Part shown: piece after piece, positions 31,059-43,210 of the stretch | Numbering within the stretch: the first letter of the stretch is position 1 | Layout of the letters: every line of letters begins with the position of its first letter | The notes under the pieces: generated by a model | The model's database searches: none | What the model was told of the DNA's origin: nothing | The model's input: the letters and a program-made list of their open reading frames with translations, nothing else | Program-made: the position numbers and the translations under genes | NCBI GenBank assembly: GCA_963989385.1 | Contig: OZ022499.1 | Location: forward strand, 49,279,757-49,343,756 | Length of the DNA stretch: 64,000 bases | Direction: 5' to 3' | From: Ctena decussata | Taxonomy: Eukaryota; Mollusca; Bivalvia; Lucinida; Lucinidae

Positions 31059-33434
31059 TGAAGCCAGTTGCTCTATACGGTTTACCTATGGGAAGTCAGT
31101 GGCAAGTGTAAATATTGCTAATTTAGTTCTCGGCTACAGATTGGTCAAAAACTTCATGAAAACTTATGTGCGGCAAAATTTCCTCTTATATCAAATGTAT
31201 CATATGCGTACAAGTTGAATGACCAGCAACGAAAGTTGCCGAAACGGAACAGTTTACAAAAACATTGTGTTCTTCCTAGCAGGCGTTGCCAAAAATCATT
31301 TAAAATGTCATCCTTAACCTTACATCCAGGAATTAGAAATCTAGCTCTTACAATTGCATAGACAATTTTGCTCAATTTTTACCATCGTAACAAAATAATT
31401 CAAGGTGAGTGAGTATACGTTCAGGGGAAGGAACTCTACCATTTTCTTTCTTACATCCCTTCTCAATGGAGGGTCATCTCTAAAAGAAACTAATTTGCTC
31501 CCCTAGAAACGAATTACCCTAATTTGGAAAAGCTTCGTCGTCCGGGGTTACTAAATAGAGGATCGTGTATTATTGAATTTATTAAACGAGTTGGGGAAAA
31601 AGATAGGATGCAAGGCTTTATGCCTGACGTCTGTTAATTAATTTATTATCATGCAATCTAATAATCTGCTTGTAGTAGATTTCAGACATTGTGGCAACTG
31701 TCAAGATATATTAATAGTTCCACAAGAGTCAAATGACAACAAATTAGAAATATTTCTATCAAACCACAAAAATCATTAAAGGATTCTATCACGCCAAGCC
31801 TCATAAGATTCAATTTATCAATCATTTTTTGTCAACAGTTCTGAGTCTGTCGTGCCTGTGAAACATCCATTATGAGCTGTCACTAACGCAGCGTTACCAT
31901 CAGTCTGAAGGCATTACCTTGACCTGTACTGTATACGCAAATGTTCACATCAGTCTGTCCATCTTAGCAGAATTATTAATCTCGTAGACGCCTCCCATCT
32001 ACAATGTAGATGCCTCCCTCAGGATCTTGAAAGTGTTTATGAGAACAAAACATACGCTAAAAGTGACTGGGGACGCATCCAAGTGCCTAGCTATCACTTC
32101 CTACTGTCACTTCTAGTAATAATCACTATCTATTTTTCACTTCCTTATTATGACTTCCTTCTTCTCAGTTCCTAGTTATCACTTCCTACTTAGAAGTAAT
32201 ATTCCATCAGAGACTGACTAACCTCACAAGTACCAGGACCAGATCTGACCCCTCAACATGCTCAATGAGTAATGGCAAAGATGTTTGGGCACAGACTGCA
32301 CATTCTCACAAAGTACACATTAAAACGACGTCGTATTGATCGTCGGTGCGACATACCAACATCGAAACGACGAAAATTTCGACTCTGTATGCCCGCTGGG
32401 ATAAACCTGTTGTATGTATGTTTTATGTATCTAACTGATTAAATGGTGGAGCATGTAATGCTAGATGAAAAAGAAAATCTATCGCTAATGATCCTTTCTT
32501 TACAATGCCACCCTGAAATGCATTTATTCGTTTATCTACTGCCAATGCGCTTTTTCAGCAATACTCTCGCATTTAACAACTTAGTGCACTTGAGACAAAA
32601 TCTAGAATATTACTACTTATCTCTTAGTCAAAGTACTGCCAAAAATAATAATTAGTATGTTATTTGTAAACTGCTCTTTAGATGTTTGGCTCTGCAACAA
32701 ACAATCAAGAAATCATTTGGTTCATAAAGTTCAGTTTACACTTGAGAGGCGTCTTGTAAAAAGTAACGTATAGCATACACTCCAATAGCTTGTGCATTGG
32801 AATCTCAACTTTCAAATGTTTAAGATTGTCTGAATTCAACAAGCTAGGAAAGAGTCTATGATCAAACTACTCCGATTTACATTCTGATCTAGACTGTTTC
32901 TATTCTTCGCTTGCCCGCGACGCCACACCTTTCTGCAATTTTTAGGCTGACATCTGCAATTAGATCATCAGCTAAAGACAAACCTCGTTCAAACTTTGAA
33001 GCAAGGAAAAAGTTTATTACTTTGAACTCGTCTCAAAGTTGTGCAGTTATAAACATGCTTATCATTTTTGTGTCGTTTTCGGAATAATGCATGGGGAAAA
33101 GATATAATGTATCCTACAAGACATAAAATAAAATAAATACAAGATAAATAGGCGATCGCATATGTCAACTAAACTTCAAGACAGAACTCGAATATAGCAA
33201 TCGAGAGAGCTACATTACATCTGCTCTATATACATGCGCGGTCCCATTTTCGACTTTAAATTCTTGAACTTAGCAGCCTAGATATAATAAGGATACGTCT
33301 TTACGAATTTAAAGCATAGTTTTTGCACAATTTTCAGGCTTGCTTTGAAATGAAAAAAAAAAAAGATGAAGCAATCACAAAACTCCTGAAAATGGTCAAA
33401 TCAAAATTTCGGTTTCTCCACTTTCAAGTTTGTG
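31059..33434. other. long intronic stretch of the minus-strand gene, few features
   Basis: About 31398-31560 (GGGGAAGGAACTCTACC, ... GTCGTCCGGGGTTACTAAA) is distantly repeated at 46310-46480. TATGCCCGCTGGGAT at 32387 resembles ACCCAGCGGGCACAT at 16276 in reverse, a short dispersed-repeat end. No exon with matching phase was found. Confidence 0.4.
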
Positions 33435-33580
33435 TTAACCCATTGCATTCTGGGAATTTTTGTCGTCTGCTGAAATTGTCGCCTGCATCAAAAATCAACA
33501 AAATTCTTACAATATTGGTCTAACTAACTAAAATGATGTCTAAGCAACAAACAGTTTGGATCCCGAATGGAACGGGTTAA
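33435..33580. mobile_element. MITE with TTAACCCATTGCATTC ends, hairpin-less derivative
   Basis: It matches 49253-49467 along both flanks (CATTGCATTCTGGG, GTCGTCTGC, CATCAAAAATCAA, ATTGGTCTAACTAA, CAGTTTGGAT, CCCGAATGGAA.GGGTTAA). The approximately 74-bp central hairpin segment is precisely absent. Confidence 0.75.
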
Positions 33581-33733
33581 CTCCACCAGTTCTTTTATTT
33601 CAAAGCAATAATGGTGTACTGATATGGTTTATATATAAACAATTATGTTTTGGCTAAGTAGTTGCAGAAGCTTGAAATTTTAATTTCTATGTGTGAATGG
33701 AACTGCGCGATGACCAGACGTGAAATAATTTTA

Positions 33734-34913
33734 ACAAGAGCTCCGCAAGCGGGGCAATATACGCCCGTTTCTGAATGTTTTTTGTTTTTTTTGCATCGTT
33801 TCATCCTTGTCTACATTGCTATCAAGTTTATCAAGACATTCCAAACACTAAGGTTCTCAAAAGAAAAGCCTTAAAAAAGTAATCAAAGGGATGTAACTAA
33901 AAAAAATAAGGAAGGGGAAGCAATTATTCTTTTATTAGAATTACTGTCTCAACCTAATACACATTGCTATAAAGTTTCGTCAAGATATTCCATACGGTTA
34001 CCTAGTAATGACTTGCCCAAGAATAGCCGTAGAAATTAATCAAAGGGATGTAACTCCATAAAATAAGGAAGGGGGAGCAATTATTCTTATATAAGACACA
34101 CAGCCTCAACATAATACACATTGCTATAAATTTTCATCCAGATATTCCATACGGTTGCCTATTAATCGCTTGCATAAGAATAGCCTTAGAAAATATTCAA
34201 AGGGAGGTTACTCCAAAAATAAGTAAGGGGAGGCAATCATTCTTATATGTGACATATTGTGTCAACCTAATATACATCACTATCAAGTTTCATCACAATA
34301 GTCCAAAGGGTTAGTTAGATATGAGGTGTACAAATATAGTCTGACAAAATAATCAAAGGGAGGTAACTCAAAATCTAAGTCAAGGGGAGTAACAATTCTT
34401 GATTGAGACACGTTGTCTTAACCTCATATACATTGTTATAAAGTTTCATCATGATATTCCAAAGAGTAACCAAATTATGGAATGCTAAAGAATTGCCATA
34501 CAAACTGCGATAGGCGCATTTTTTCAAAGGGCTGTAACTCCGCTTAAAATCATCAGAGCAAAATTTCCGTATAATATGCGCTACTCCACATCGTAGTCTT
34601 ACTGTTTACAAAGTTTCAGCTTAATTGGATGAAAACTATAGGAGGAGTTATCCGGAAACGAACACCCCAAAAATTCTAAGTAAAGGGCTGTAACTCCGCT
34701 AAAAATCATTGGAGCGTAACCTAGAAACGATATACGCTGGTCCACCTCATAGTCTTACTATATACAAAGTTTCCGCTCGATCGGATGTAAACTGTAGGAG
34801 GAGTTATCCGGAAATGAAAAGTTTACGCCGGACGGACGGACGGACAGACGGACGGACGGACAGACGCCAGTGCCATAACAATATACGTCCCGTTTTTCAA
34901 ACGGGCGTATAAA
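33734..34913 (+). mobile_element. tandem-core/hairpin element of the ATACGCCCG family, complete
   Basis: Starts TAACAAGAGCTCCGCAAGCG and ATATACGCCCGTTTC. The core units of about 110-120 bp repeat CATTGCTATAAAGTTTC, ATTCCATACGGTTACC and AATCAAAGGGATGTAACTCC. Near the 3' end two longer copies carry GGGCTGTAACTCCGCT and TAGGAGGAGTTATCCGGAAA. A (CGGA)n microsatellite (34827-34862) and the hairpin TCCCGTTTTTCAAACGGG followed by CGTATAA end it. The 5' motif ATACGCCCGTTT is the complement of the 3' stem, so both ends could pair. Confidence 0.75.
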
Positions 34914-35702
34914 AATGTAAAAGAAAACTCGAACAGGCCATCATGCCGTGTTGAAATATCATTGGTTAAGTTTGTAGCGGGAACGAAATTGCAGACGACT
35001 TATTAAGGGAAAATAAACAGAAAACGGTAACGGGTTAGAAGAGATAATATCAGTGGCATTTTCTCCATGGCATTTTCTCCGTAACATTGACGTACCTTAA
35101 AACTATTCAAAAAGACATTGAGCAAAACAGTTCAAAAGAAGTAAGATGAAAGTGAGAGTTGCCAGTGCAGCATGCAATACACAATAAAATTGTAGTTTCT
35201 TATGTTTTGAATGTTGTCTAATTTACATTCCAAGAATTCCTGACTTGGAACAATGACAATGCCAACAGACCTTTATGTTGGCAAGTTGTCTTACTATTGG
35301 GGAGAAAAATATGTCAAGGTTTTGTAACAATTTATACTTATTTATATAATAATTATACATCTATACCCAAGACTAGGGTATAGATTAATAAGTTTCTTTT
35401 GTATTTAATATGAATTGTTACAAGTCCCTGTGGGTTTTAACACGTGAAATAATTCGTTTAGTTGACTAAAAGATAACATCGAACTACGTATCGGTGGAAA
35501 CTAAACCAATTTTTCAAATATGAAACATATTCAAATATGATAAAATTCTAATTCTCTATTTAGTTTCGAAAAATAAACTAAGTTTTCAAATTTATTTAAT
35601 AGGAAGTAAATTTCGAATCTAGTCTCATATATTTACGATGGACGAACAACAGGCGCTGGACCAATGACTATACTATACACTCTCCTGAAGCTTTCAGCCG
35701 AG
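34914..35702. other. intronic stretch, nothing recognised
   Basis: AT-rich sequence without credible frames, TIRs or tRNA boxes. Confidence 0.4.
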
Positions 35703-35707
35703 GTGAC

Positions 35708-36040
35708 CACAGGGTATAATCGATTCCGCTAATTTTCGCTTCCTGCAGAGACTGTACATCATATTTGGCTTCCGCCGAGACTGTCCGCGAACTCTTGCTT
35801 CCTGCCGAGATTTCTGTACATGATAAATGGCTTCCTGCAGAGACTGTCCGTGTGATTCTGCTTCCTGCCGAGGCTCTCGGCAGGAAGCAGAATCACGCGG
35901 ACAGTCTCGGCAGGAAGCCATTTTTCGAGGACAATAGTCCATGCAGGAAGCAAGAGTTCGCGGACAGTCTCGGCGGAAGCCAAATATGACGGACAGTCTC
36001 TGCAGGAAGCGAAAATTGGCGGAATCGATTATACCCTGTG
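35708..36040 (-). mobile_element. palindromic CAC-ended element with 5-bp target duplication, copy 2
   Basis: A 333-bp near-palindrome identical in plan to 17688-18019 but reversed: the GTACATCATATTTGG arm is on the left here and on the right in copy 1. Ends are CACAGGGTATAATCGATTCC and complement. GTGAC lies directly outside both ends (35703-35707 and 36041-36045). Two copies with different 5-bp duplications show that each is a separate transposition. The GCTTCCTGC.GAGACTGTCC units again occur about five times per arm. Reading frames on both strands (repeating LPAETVR) follow from the 21-bp-like unit and are not genes. Confidence 0.85.
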
Positions 36041-36060
36041 GTGACTGACAAACAAATACA

Positions 36061-36193
36061 TATACACAGAAACAAGCCATACATATGATTCAAACTAAGA
36101 ACGCTTATTTATACCTAGCATCTTTAGCATTCTTAGTTTGAATCATATGTATGGCTTGTTTCTGTGTATATGGTAATTTATACCTAGCATCTT
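36061..36193. repeat. perfect 41-bp inverted duplication bracketed by an 18-bp direct repeat
   Basis: 36061-36101 and 36130-36170 are exact reverse complements (41 of 41). The sequence ATTTATACCTAGCATCTT occurs at 36107-36124 and again at 36176-36193. This pattern is expected from a replication template switch, not from a transposon. Confidence 0.92.
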
Positions 36194-36771
36194 CATAAAG
36201 CACAGACTTCTTTTATTCTTCTCTAACACATTGCAGTCCGGTTACATTGAGCACTCGTTAATTTAATGCTGCTGCATGGTCTGTCGCTACAGCATTTCTT
36301 TTAAAAAGCAGCCGGTCTGTACGCATGTAACTCCTCTTTTATATCCCACTTATTTAAAACTATCATACAATTGCAAACTAATTCTTCAATACAAATTTAT
36401 TAATAGAACAACGTTCGCGATACACTATGCACCAGAGACAAGCAAGCATCCCTCTGAATGACACCAAAGAGGAACAGGGGCTAATAAGAATGAGGGAAGA
36501 ACAGGACAAGACATATAATAGTTTTTCTTGAGCTTCCACTCATCTTGTCATATATTAACTTTTGTACAACGGTTTTAAACAAGACCTTCATTCACTTGAC
36601 ATAAATTCAGACAATAAAGCGGAAATTACAGAGATGATCCTTACTTAGATTAGGTTTTGTTCTTGTACAGATTCACTTGACAAGCAATCAGGAAAGTGGA
36701 GATTTAAGTAGATTAGCTTTCCTTTGTACTTTCGTAAAAGTACTGCAGGTCTGCTTGCGTGATCCATACAA
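36194..36771. other. intronic stretch, nothing recognised
   Basis: No repeat, RNA or coding signal supported. Confidence 0.4.
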
Positions 36772-36903
36772 ATATGAGCCGCGTCGCAAGGAAACAAACT
36801 GTGCGATATTTCCTTGTGACATGGTTCAAACTTACTGTATGACGTATTCTTGTGACGCAGTCATTCGTACTGTACGAGATTTTCTCGTGATGCGGCTCAT
36901 ATG
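36772..36903. mobile_element. short palindromic MITE with GAGCCGCGTCGC ends
   Basis: TATGAGCCGCGTCGCAAGGA at left pairs imperfectly with TCTCGTGATGCGGCTCATA at right. ATAT flanks both sides of GAGCC/GGCTC. The interior differs completely from the 235-bp GAGCCGCGACACGA family, so it is a related family sharing the end motif. Confidence 0.7.
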
Positions 36904-38849
36904 TACTGTTCGATATGGCAAGGGAAGAATGATTTTTAACAGTCAAAAACTATATCACGACATATAATATGACTCTCTAGTGCATAAAGTGGGAACTGAT
37001 CACATATAACAGGTGCATGGGCCCTATATGTACAAAACATATTAATAGTAGGTCTTTCTAAATTGCATTGAAATGCGACGTGCGGTTTTCAAGATGCTCA
37101 GAGTACATGGAGGTTTTTATCGACGAAATTTTCAAAACAAAACATTTCTACAGAATATCCTATTGTTGTCATTGATAAAATCAGGAACTTTCAAATAAAT
37201 TTCAATTATTTAAAAAAGAGTAAAATGTCTGCTGATACCTCGTTCAGTTTTTGTTCTACAATTTATATGTCAAAGCTCTCACTTTAGAAAATGTCAAATC
37301 ATACGGAGCAGACTGATGGTGTGTCTTTAGGATTATAGGATTTACTGGTCATGAACATACTCCACAAAATCGATAAAACCGAGTTAGCTATTTTCACTTC
37401 TTTGGTGTATTCCTTGCCTCTAAATGGACAAACTATTCAGAACTTATTAACTATTCAGCACTTATTAAATCCAGATAAGACAATAGAAAACGCTCACTAA
37501 AATAAAACTGAGTAAAACAAACTGTAGAACTCGAAGAGAAATCTTAAGTGAAAATTCCAAGAAAGTCGGGCTTAAAGTAGGAAATATATATAAGGGCTTA
37601 AAAGTTCAAAATGGCGGTAAAGAAGGCCGCCAGTTTGGAAAATTCATTCACGCCATTAATATTTTAATTCTGAAAACTTGCAAACACTGCTTACTTTTAC
37701 TGACGTATTCGCATATATCATTTCTTTATAAAGTAATAGTAGATATATAAATTTCTTCCACCTAGCTCAATGAAATTTGACAAACGCAATTAGTTCTGCT
37801 CATATGAAGACATGCTTAGCTGATATCACAGGTAAATTATCAGGGCATAAAATATATATTCTTATTGTTTTCTTTTATTTTACCCTGGATTAATCAGCTA
37901 GGCTGTAGCTGTTGGGTGTTCTGCAGAAGAGCTCAATTTGGCATCAAACTTTGGACCAAACATGGTACATTCTTGATAAAGAATTAGGAGCTGGAAAATT
38001 TGCAATCTTTTTATGGGCAAAAATAGACATAAACCACACAATTCATTTTGTTGTGCCTCATAGCTCAACTTCTCAAAGGTGTTAAAACTCGTTTGTTAGG
38101 AGATTGAATATAACCAGCTCATGTGAAAAAGTACTTATGATCAACTAAATAGCTACATGTACATGTATATGCATGTATGCTGGATCAAGATTATGACACT
38201 AAAATGCATTTTCTTGTGAAATGAATAAATCACTGTTTTTCACCCAATAGAGAGTTGCAAGTGTCAATTTCAATCACAACACACAATCAAAGTTTGTGAA
38301 AAAGTCATTTTGATACCCCACCAGAATTGTCAGGAAACATCAGGGCTAAATGCAAACTTTTGCATAGCAGGCCAAGTGTTTAGGCCTGAAGATGTTCCCA
38401 CAAAGATGACACTTTTGAAAAATTAATGATGATTAAATGTAATCATCAGTGATCATAGTAAATAGCTGGTTAACTGAGCATTGACAGTTTCAAATATTTG
38501 AAGTTGAGTATAAGACAATTCCCAAAACATACTTAATAGATCTGTCTTACTATGTGGCATGCTTGTCATATAGTAAAAAACATGTATATGCATGTAGGCA
38601 GATCTGATGTGCCAAGAGTCAAGACTTCATCAGATTAAAACGACGTGTGTATGACCTGTGCATAATATATATATTTTTAATTTTTATAAGAGTTTGAATA
38701 AGACTGCACAGCTAGTTGATAGTCATTTATTTACAAAACTACAGTACATGTTACGATTTTCTTGAAAGAATAAACAAACATGAAGTTGTATATTCAAAAT
38801 CTGCATGGACCCTACCTTCTGCTTATAGCTTTGAAAGTGAGTACAGCAT
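36904..38849. other. intronic stretch, nothing recognised
   Basis: About 1.9 kb of AT-rich sequence. ATGTACATGTATATGCATGTA-like simple motifs at 38155 and 38580 are the only visible structure. Confidence 0.4.
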
Positions 38850-38859
38850 TCGGTTTTAT

Positions 38860-39840
38860 ATGAAAATTTCAATGTATTTAGTAATTATTTGATTACATTT
38901 CTAAAGTAATTGTAATTGTAATCATTACAATTTCTATAGATCCTGTAATTGTTATGTAATTGTAACCATTGATCAGTGAAAGTAACTGTAATGTATTTGA
39001 ATACTTTTTAAAGTATTTGGCCCCAGGTCTGCAGAAGAGACACACTTCCTAGTTTTATCTTTAGCAAACCAGGAGATATGGCAAACATTTTCAGTCGTGC
39101 AAAATCCCTTATTACAGTCCAGATTTCGAATAAAGTGGCTATAATTTGACGCATGAAAATCGGACTTCATTTAAGACACATTGGAAGCTTATTATTATTA
39201 TCATATTGAGCTGACACTAGCAAACCTAAAAGGAAATGGCGTCGTAAACTTATAGTGAAAAATGGTAATTCTAATTAAATTCAGTCTCCAGCTATTGAAT
39301 GGGGAAATAGAAATGCTGTCAATGTGAATTTTGCTGTGGCAAAAATGTACCTTATACCATGTCATAATATGCATTGCAGTTTTGATTTTGTAAACAAAAA
39401 ACAAATCAATCTCATCTTTTATTTATACACAATGCACTTTTTTCTCAAACATCTGAATAAAACATATTTATTCTGAAAGAGGCTAAATCTTTAGAATTTG
39501 CTTTTATTATTGTCAACAAAAATCAATCTGATCTTTCATTTATACACAGTGTACTTTTTTCTCAATCATCTGAATTAAAATAATGCCATTCATCATAAGT
39601 TAGTTTCTAGTGGTGACCAAATTTTCTAAGTAAATAGCTCAATGTATTTAAAAAGTATTTGAAAGTAATTATAAACACAGCTAAAATATTTTCAGCAATT
39701 TTAATCATTACATTACATGTATTTGAGCCAAACCATGATTACAATTACATATAGTTACTTTGAAAATTGTATTTAATTACAGGTAATTACAATAACTGAT
39801 TACGATTACCCAAGGTCTGGTCTTCTGAAGTCTCACACCG
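38860..39840. repeat. TTACAATTAC-rich repeat region, possible decayed DNA transposon
   Basis: Two blocks (38860-39055 and 39620-39840) are full of GTAATTGTAATTGTAATCAT and ATTACAATTACATA-type motifs in both orientations and share CCA.GGTCTG followed by C.GAAG and CACAC at their right ends. The 0.6-kb spacer is unremarkable. Such TTACA-rich subterminal arrays occur in some hAT-like elements; assignment is weak. Confidence 0.4.
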
Positions 39841-40788
39841 ACATTTACCTCCAAGACTCTAAACACTTGTTTGGCTTACCGAGATTTACATAGACTCCAA
39901 ACATTGGTTTGGGTCTCCTATTGTTTATATTTCTTCTGTTTTCTTTTACTTAATTTTGAAAACATTTCTTTGGCCTTGAAGAAAGGACAAAAAACTGCGG
40001 ATTTAAGTTTCATACTGCAGAATTATCCATCAAGTTCATTGTTTTTTTAGTAAAAGTGCATTTCTGACAATTAACTGAATTCAGCAAGTATCACTCTAAT
40101 AGCTATCCTAGCCAGGATTTACAAAACACTATCCTCACAGGAACTGATCTTGGAAACCAAATATAGCCGCTTGTTCTTAGACTACGTACAATTACGAAAG
40201 TCTTGATTATACTGTTCGTCCAACCATACATATCAGATCCTATAATTAGTGTCAGCTCAAGAAAACAAGCAACACTACATGCACCTTAGGCTACTAAATA
40301 ATCTGAAAATCAGGTTGTGCTACAAATAAAGTAGCGTCGTCTGTGTTTTTAAACTACTTTGGAAAGTATTCTACAACTGCAAATATTACGCTTTGAGTCT
40401 TTGTTATAAAACTGCAATGGCAATAGGATAACAACTCCAAATATCATTACATTGCTAAAAATCCTATGCACAAAGACTACAACTGCAGACGTATCAATTT
40501 CGTGTCTACACAATGTGACTGCTATGAAAATATGCAAATGATATCTTTCATGCTCATATGATATGACTGCTGTGGAACATAGACTATAACTGTCATAATA
40601 CTTCTCGTTTCCATATAAAAAAAAACTGCTCTGGAACTCAGACTACAACTGCAGATACTACATTTTGTGTCTATGTTATGCAGCTGCTATGTAAACTAGA
40701 GCAAGTGAGCAGGGGCTCACGTATACCCCCGACCAGTGCCACCGCCTAATGAAAGCAAACTTTTAACAAACAAGTTTAATGTAAATCG

Positions 40789-41656
40789 AGGGCTTAGTGC
40801 AAGACTAGTCTAACTCCATATTTTGAAACTTTTCAGGAGAAGCAAAAAAAATGATTATTACAGTACATAAAAAAATATTAATATGAAATTTGACACATTT
40901 ACATGAAATATGGGAAGAAATGCTTACATTATTCAATTTTATTAATTTATTTTTGTTAAATTAGGTTTTTGTGACTTAGACTACTTTTGCGCTGAAAAGT
41001 TTAGTGCAAAACTGGTCTAACTTGAGATAGACATTTTTTTTCAGATGCAAAATATAAGTCATTTATAAACAAATTTTAACAATTTTTACAGTTTGAAGGC
41101 AAAAACTCAATAAGCATGAGCTGTGAACCATCTATTTAACAACTTTAAACATTTAAAAAGGAGAATTTATGTAACTTTTTTTTTTGTTAGTGCAAAACTA
41201 GTCTAACTTCAAATCCACTTTTTCTTAGCGCAATACTAGTCTATCTCAAGATAGACTAGTCTTGCACTAAAAAAAATGAGGAGAATATTTTGAAATGGAA
41301 AGATTCCATGTTTTACTCCCGAAAAACTGTTTACCAAAGTGTTAAGAAAACACAGTACCCAGACCTATAAACAGTTAAAAACTGTAAGAACTTGTATCTA
41401 AATTTACAAAACTGAAAACATAGCCATTTATCCATGGTATGCTTTTTAAAATCAAATTCGTCTCATTGTAATTAGACTAGTCTTGCACTAAAGATTTGGC
41501 TCCTAGACTATTTTTGAATTAGGAATAAAAGCATTTTTTGCAAAAAATTGAATCTTAATATTTTCAAAGAATGTGTATTTGACAATAAAGTTTTCAAAAC
41601 TGCAAAAAAGTGAATTTGTGAAAAAAAGTGAGTTAGAACAGTCTTGCACTGAGCCT
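40789..41656. mobile_element. palindromic MITE built from TTAGTGCAAGACTAGTCTAAC motifs
   Basis: The motif TTAGTGCAA.ACTAGTCTAA occurs in plus orientation near 40794, 40998, 41190 and 41227, then in reverse near 41250, 41470 and 41632, symmetrical about a perfect centre ACTAGTCTATCTCAAGATAG (about 41231-41265). Its tips GGCTTAGTGC and GCACTGAGCC are complementary. It sits inside the outer element just after that element's 5' end. Confidence 0.65.
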
Positions 41657-42123
41657 TCGAAATGGTAAAGGAACAAATTCAAAGTCTGTGACCTTGACCT
41701 CAGTCAGCAGCAGCAAGCATGTAAAGTAAACTAGTATAAGATAAAATTAGTCAAGCATCCCTAGACTCCATTTAAATATATCAAAACAAGCAAATATACA
41801 ACAAAATAGCTGAGTCCTAGTTATTAACCCCTGGCCCCACCCATGAGCCTGACCCTGAAGTCCCTATCAAAAGCTGTGCTATAGAGATATGATGAATAAA
41901 CTATGAAAGATATTTGTAATGCATTTACAGAGATATATGCAATCAAAAAGGTTAAACGCAAAACTTTGACATAATGAAAATGCCTAAGTCCTAACTATTA
42001 ACCCTTGGCCCCACCCAGGGGCCAGCCCCAGGGGCAAAGACTCTTCAAATCAAAGGTAATGATCAAGAGATGTCTTGAACCAAATATGAAAATAATCTGA
42101 CATGTGGCTACAGAAACATGAAC

Positions 42124-43210
42124 AACTAGAGCAAGTGAGCAGGGGCTCACGTATACCCCCGACCAGCACCACCGCCTAATGAAACCAATCTTATACATGG
42201 TATGAACTTAGAAGTAAACTTAGTCACGTATCTAATGGTTCCATCAAGGTTTATTATAAACATCAGCAAAGAGTACCAACTCAACACAAAACATTAATGT
42301 AAACATATAAGTCTGTTTCCATGACCTTAGTCAGCAGCAGCATCCAGATGATGTCAATTAATCTGCATGAACACATAGAAGTAAATCTAGTCATATATCA
42401 AAAGGTTTCATCTAAGGGTGTTTAAAATATAAACAACGGATGCTTAACGACAAACTTTAACACAAATATACAAGTATGTGACCTTGACCTTTGGTAAGCA
42501 GCTATGAACCTAAAAGTAAACCTAGTCAAATATCAAAAGGCTCCATCAAAGGATATTGGAAATATAAAAGAAGAATATAAACTTAACACAAAACTTTAAC
42601 GCAAATGTTTAAGTCTGTGACCTTGACCTTAGGTCAGCAGCAGCAGCATTCAGATGATGTCAATTATTGTGCATGAACACAGAAGTAAACCTAGTCATAT
42701 ATCAAAAGGTTTCATTAAAGGATGCTGGAAATATAAGCAAAGAATATAAACTTAACACTAAACTTTAATGCAAATATACAAATCTGTGACCTTAACCTTT
42801 GGTAAGCAGCAGCATCCAGATGATGTCAACTACTCTGTATGAACCTTTAAGTAACCTTAGTCAAATAGCAAAAGGTTCCATCAAAGGAGATTGGAAATAT
42901 AAAAGAAGAATATAAACCTAACGAAAATCTTTAACACAAATGTTTAAGTCTGTGACCTTGACCTTAGGTCAGCAGCAGCATCCAGATGATGTCAACTAGT
43001 CTGCATGAACCTAGAAGTATAACTAGTCAGATACCAAAAGGTCCCATCAAAGGATATTGGAAATATAAACAAAGAATACAAACTTAACACAAAACTTTAA
43101 CGTAAATGTTAAAGGATAGATGGATGCACAGACGAACAGACGGACAGATGAACGGATGGAAGGACGAAAACTATATTACCCTCGATATACCTCGTATGTC
43201 TGGGGTATAA
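42124..43210 (+). mobile_element. nested tandem-core/hairpin element with GACCTTGACCTT core
   Basis: Same 5' end as the outer element (AACTAGAGCAAGTGAGCAGG). The core has about five units of roughly 150-185 bp with CTGTGACCTTGACCTTAGGT, CAGCAGCATCCAGATGATGT, TAGTCA.ATA.CAAAAGG and ATCAAAGGATATTGGAAATA. A GACGGACAGATGAACGGATG microsatellite follows, then the 3' hairpin TACCCTCGATATACCTCGTA...GGGGTA. The outer element's sequence resumes directly afterwards. Confidence 0.72.

Noticed and set aside
35694..36080. Long open frames on both strands with repeated LPAETVR-type peptides (also 17739-18020)
   Set aside because: They follow from the internal repeat of the palindromic element being stop-free in several frames; there is no codon logic, no splice or start context, and both strands are open.
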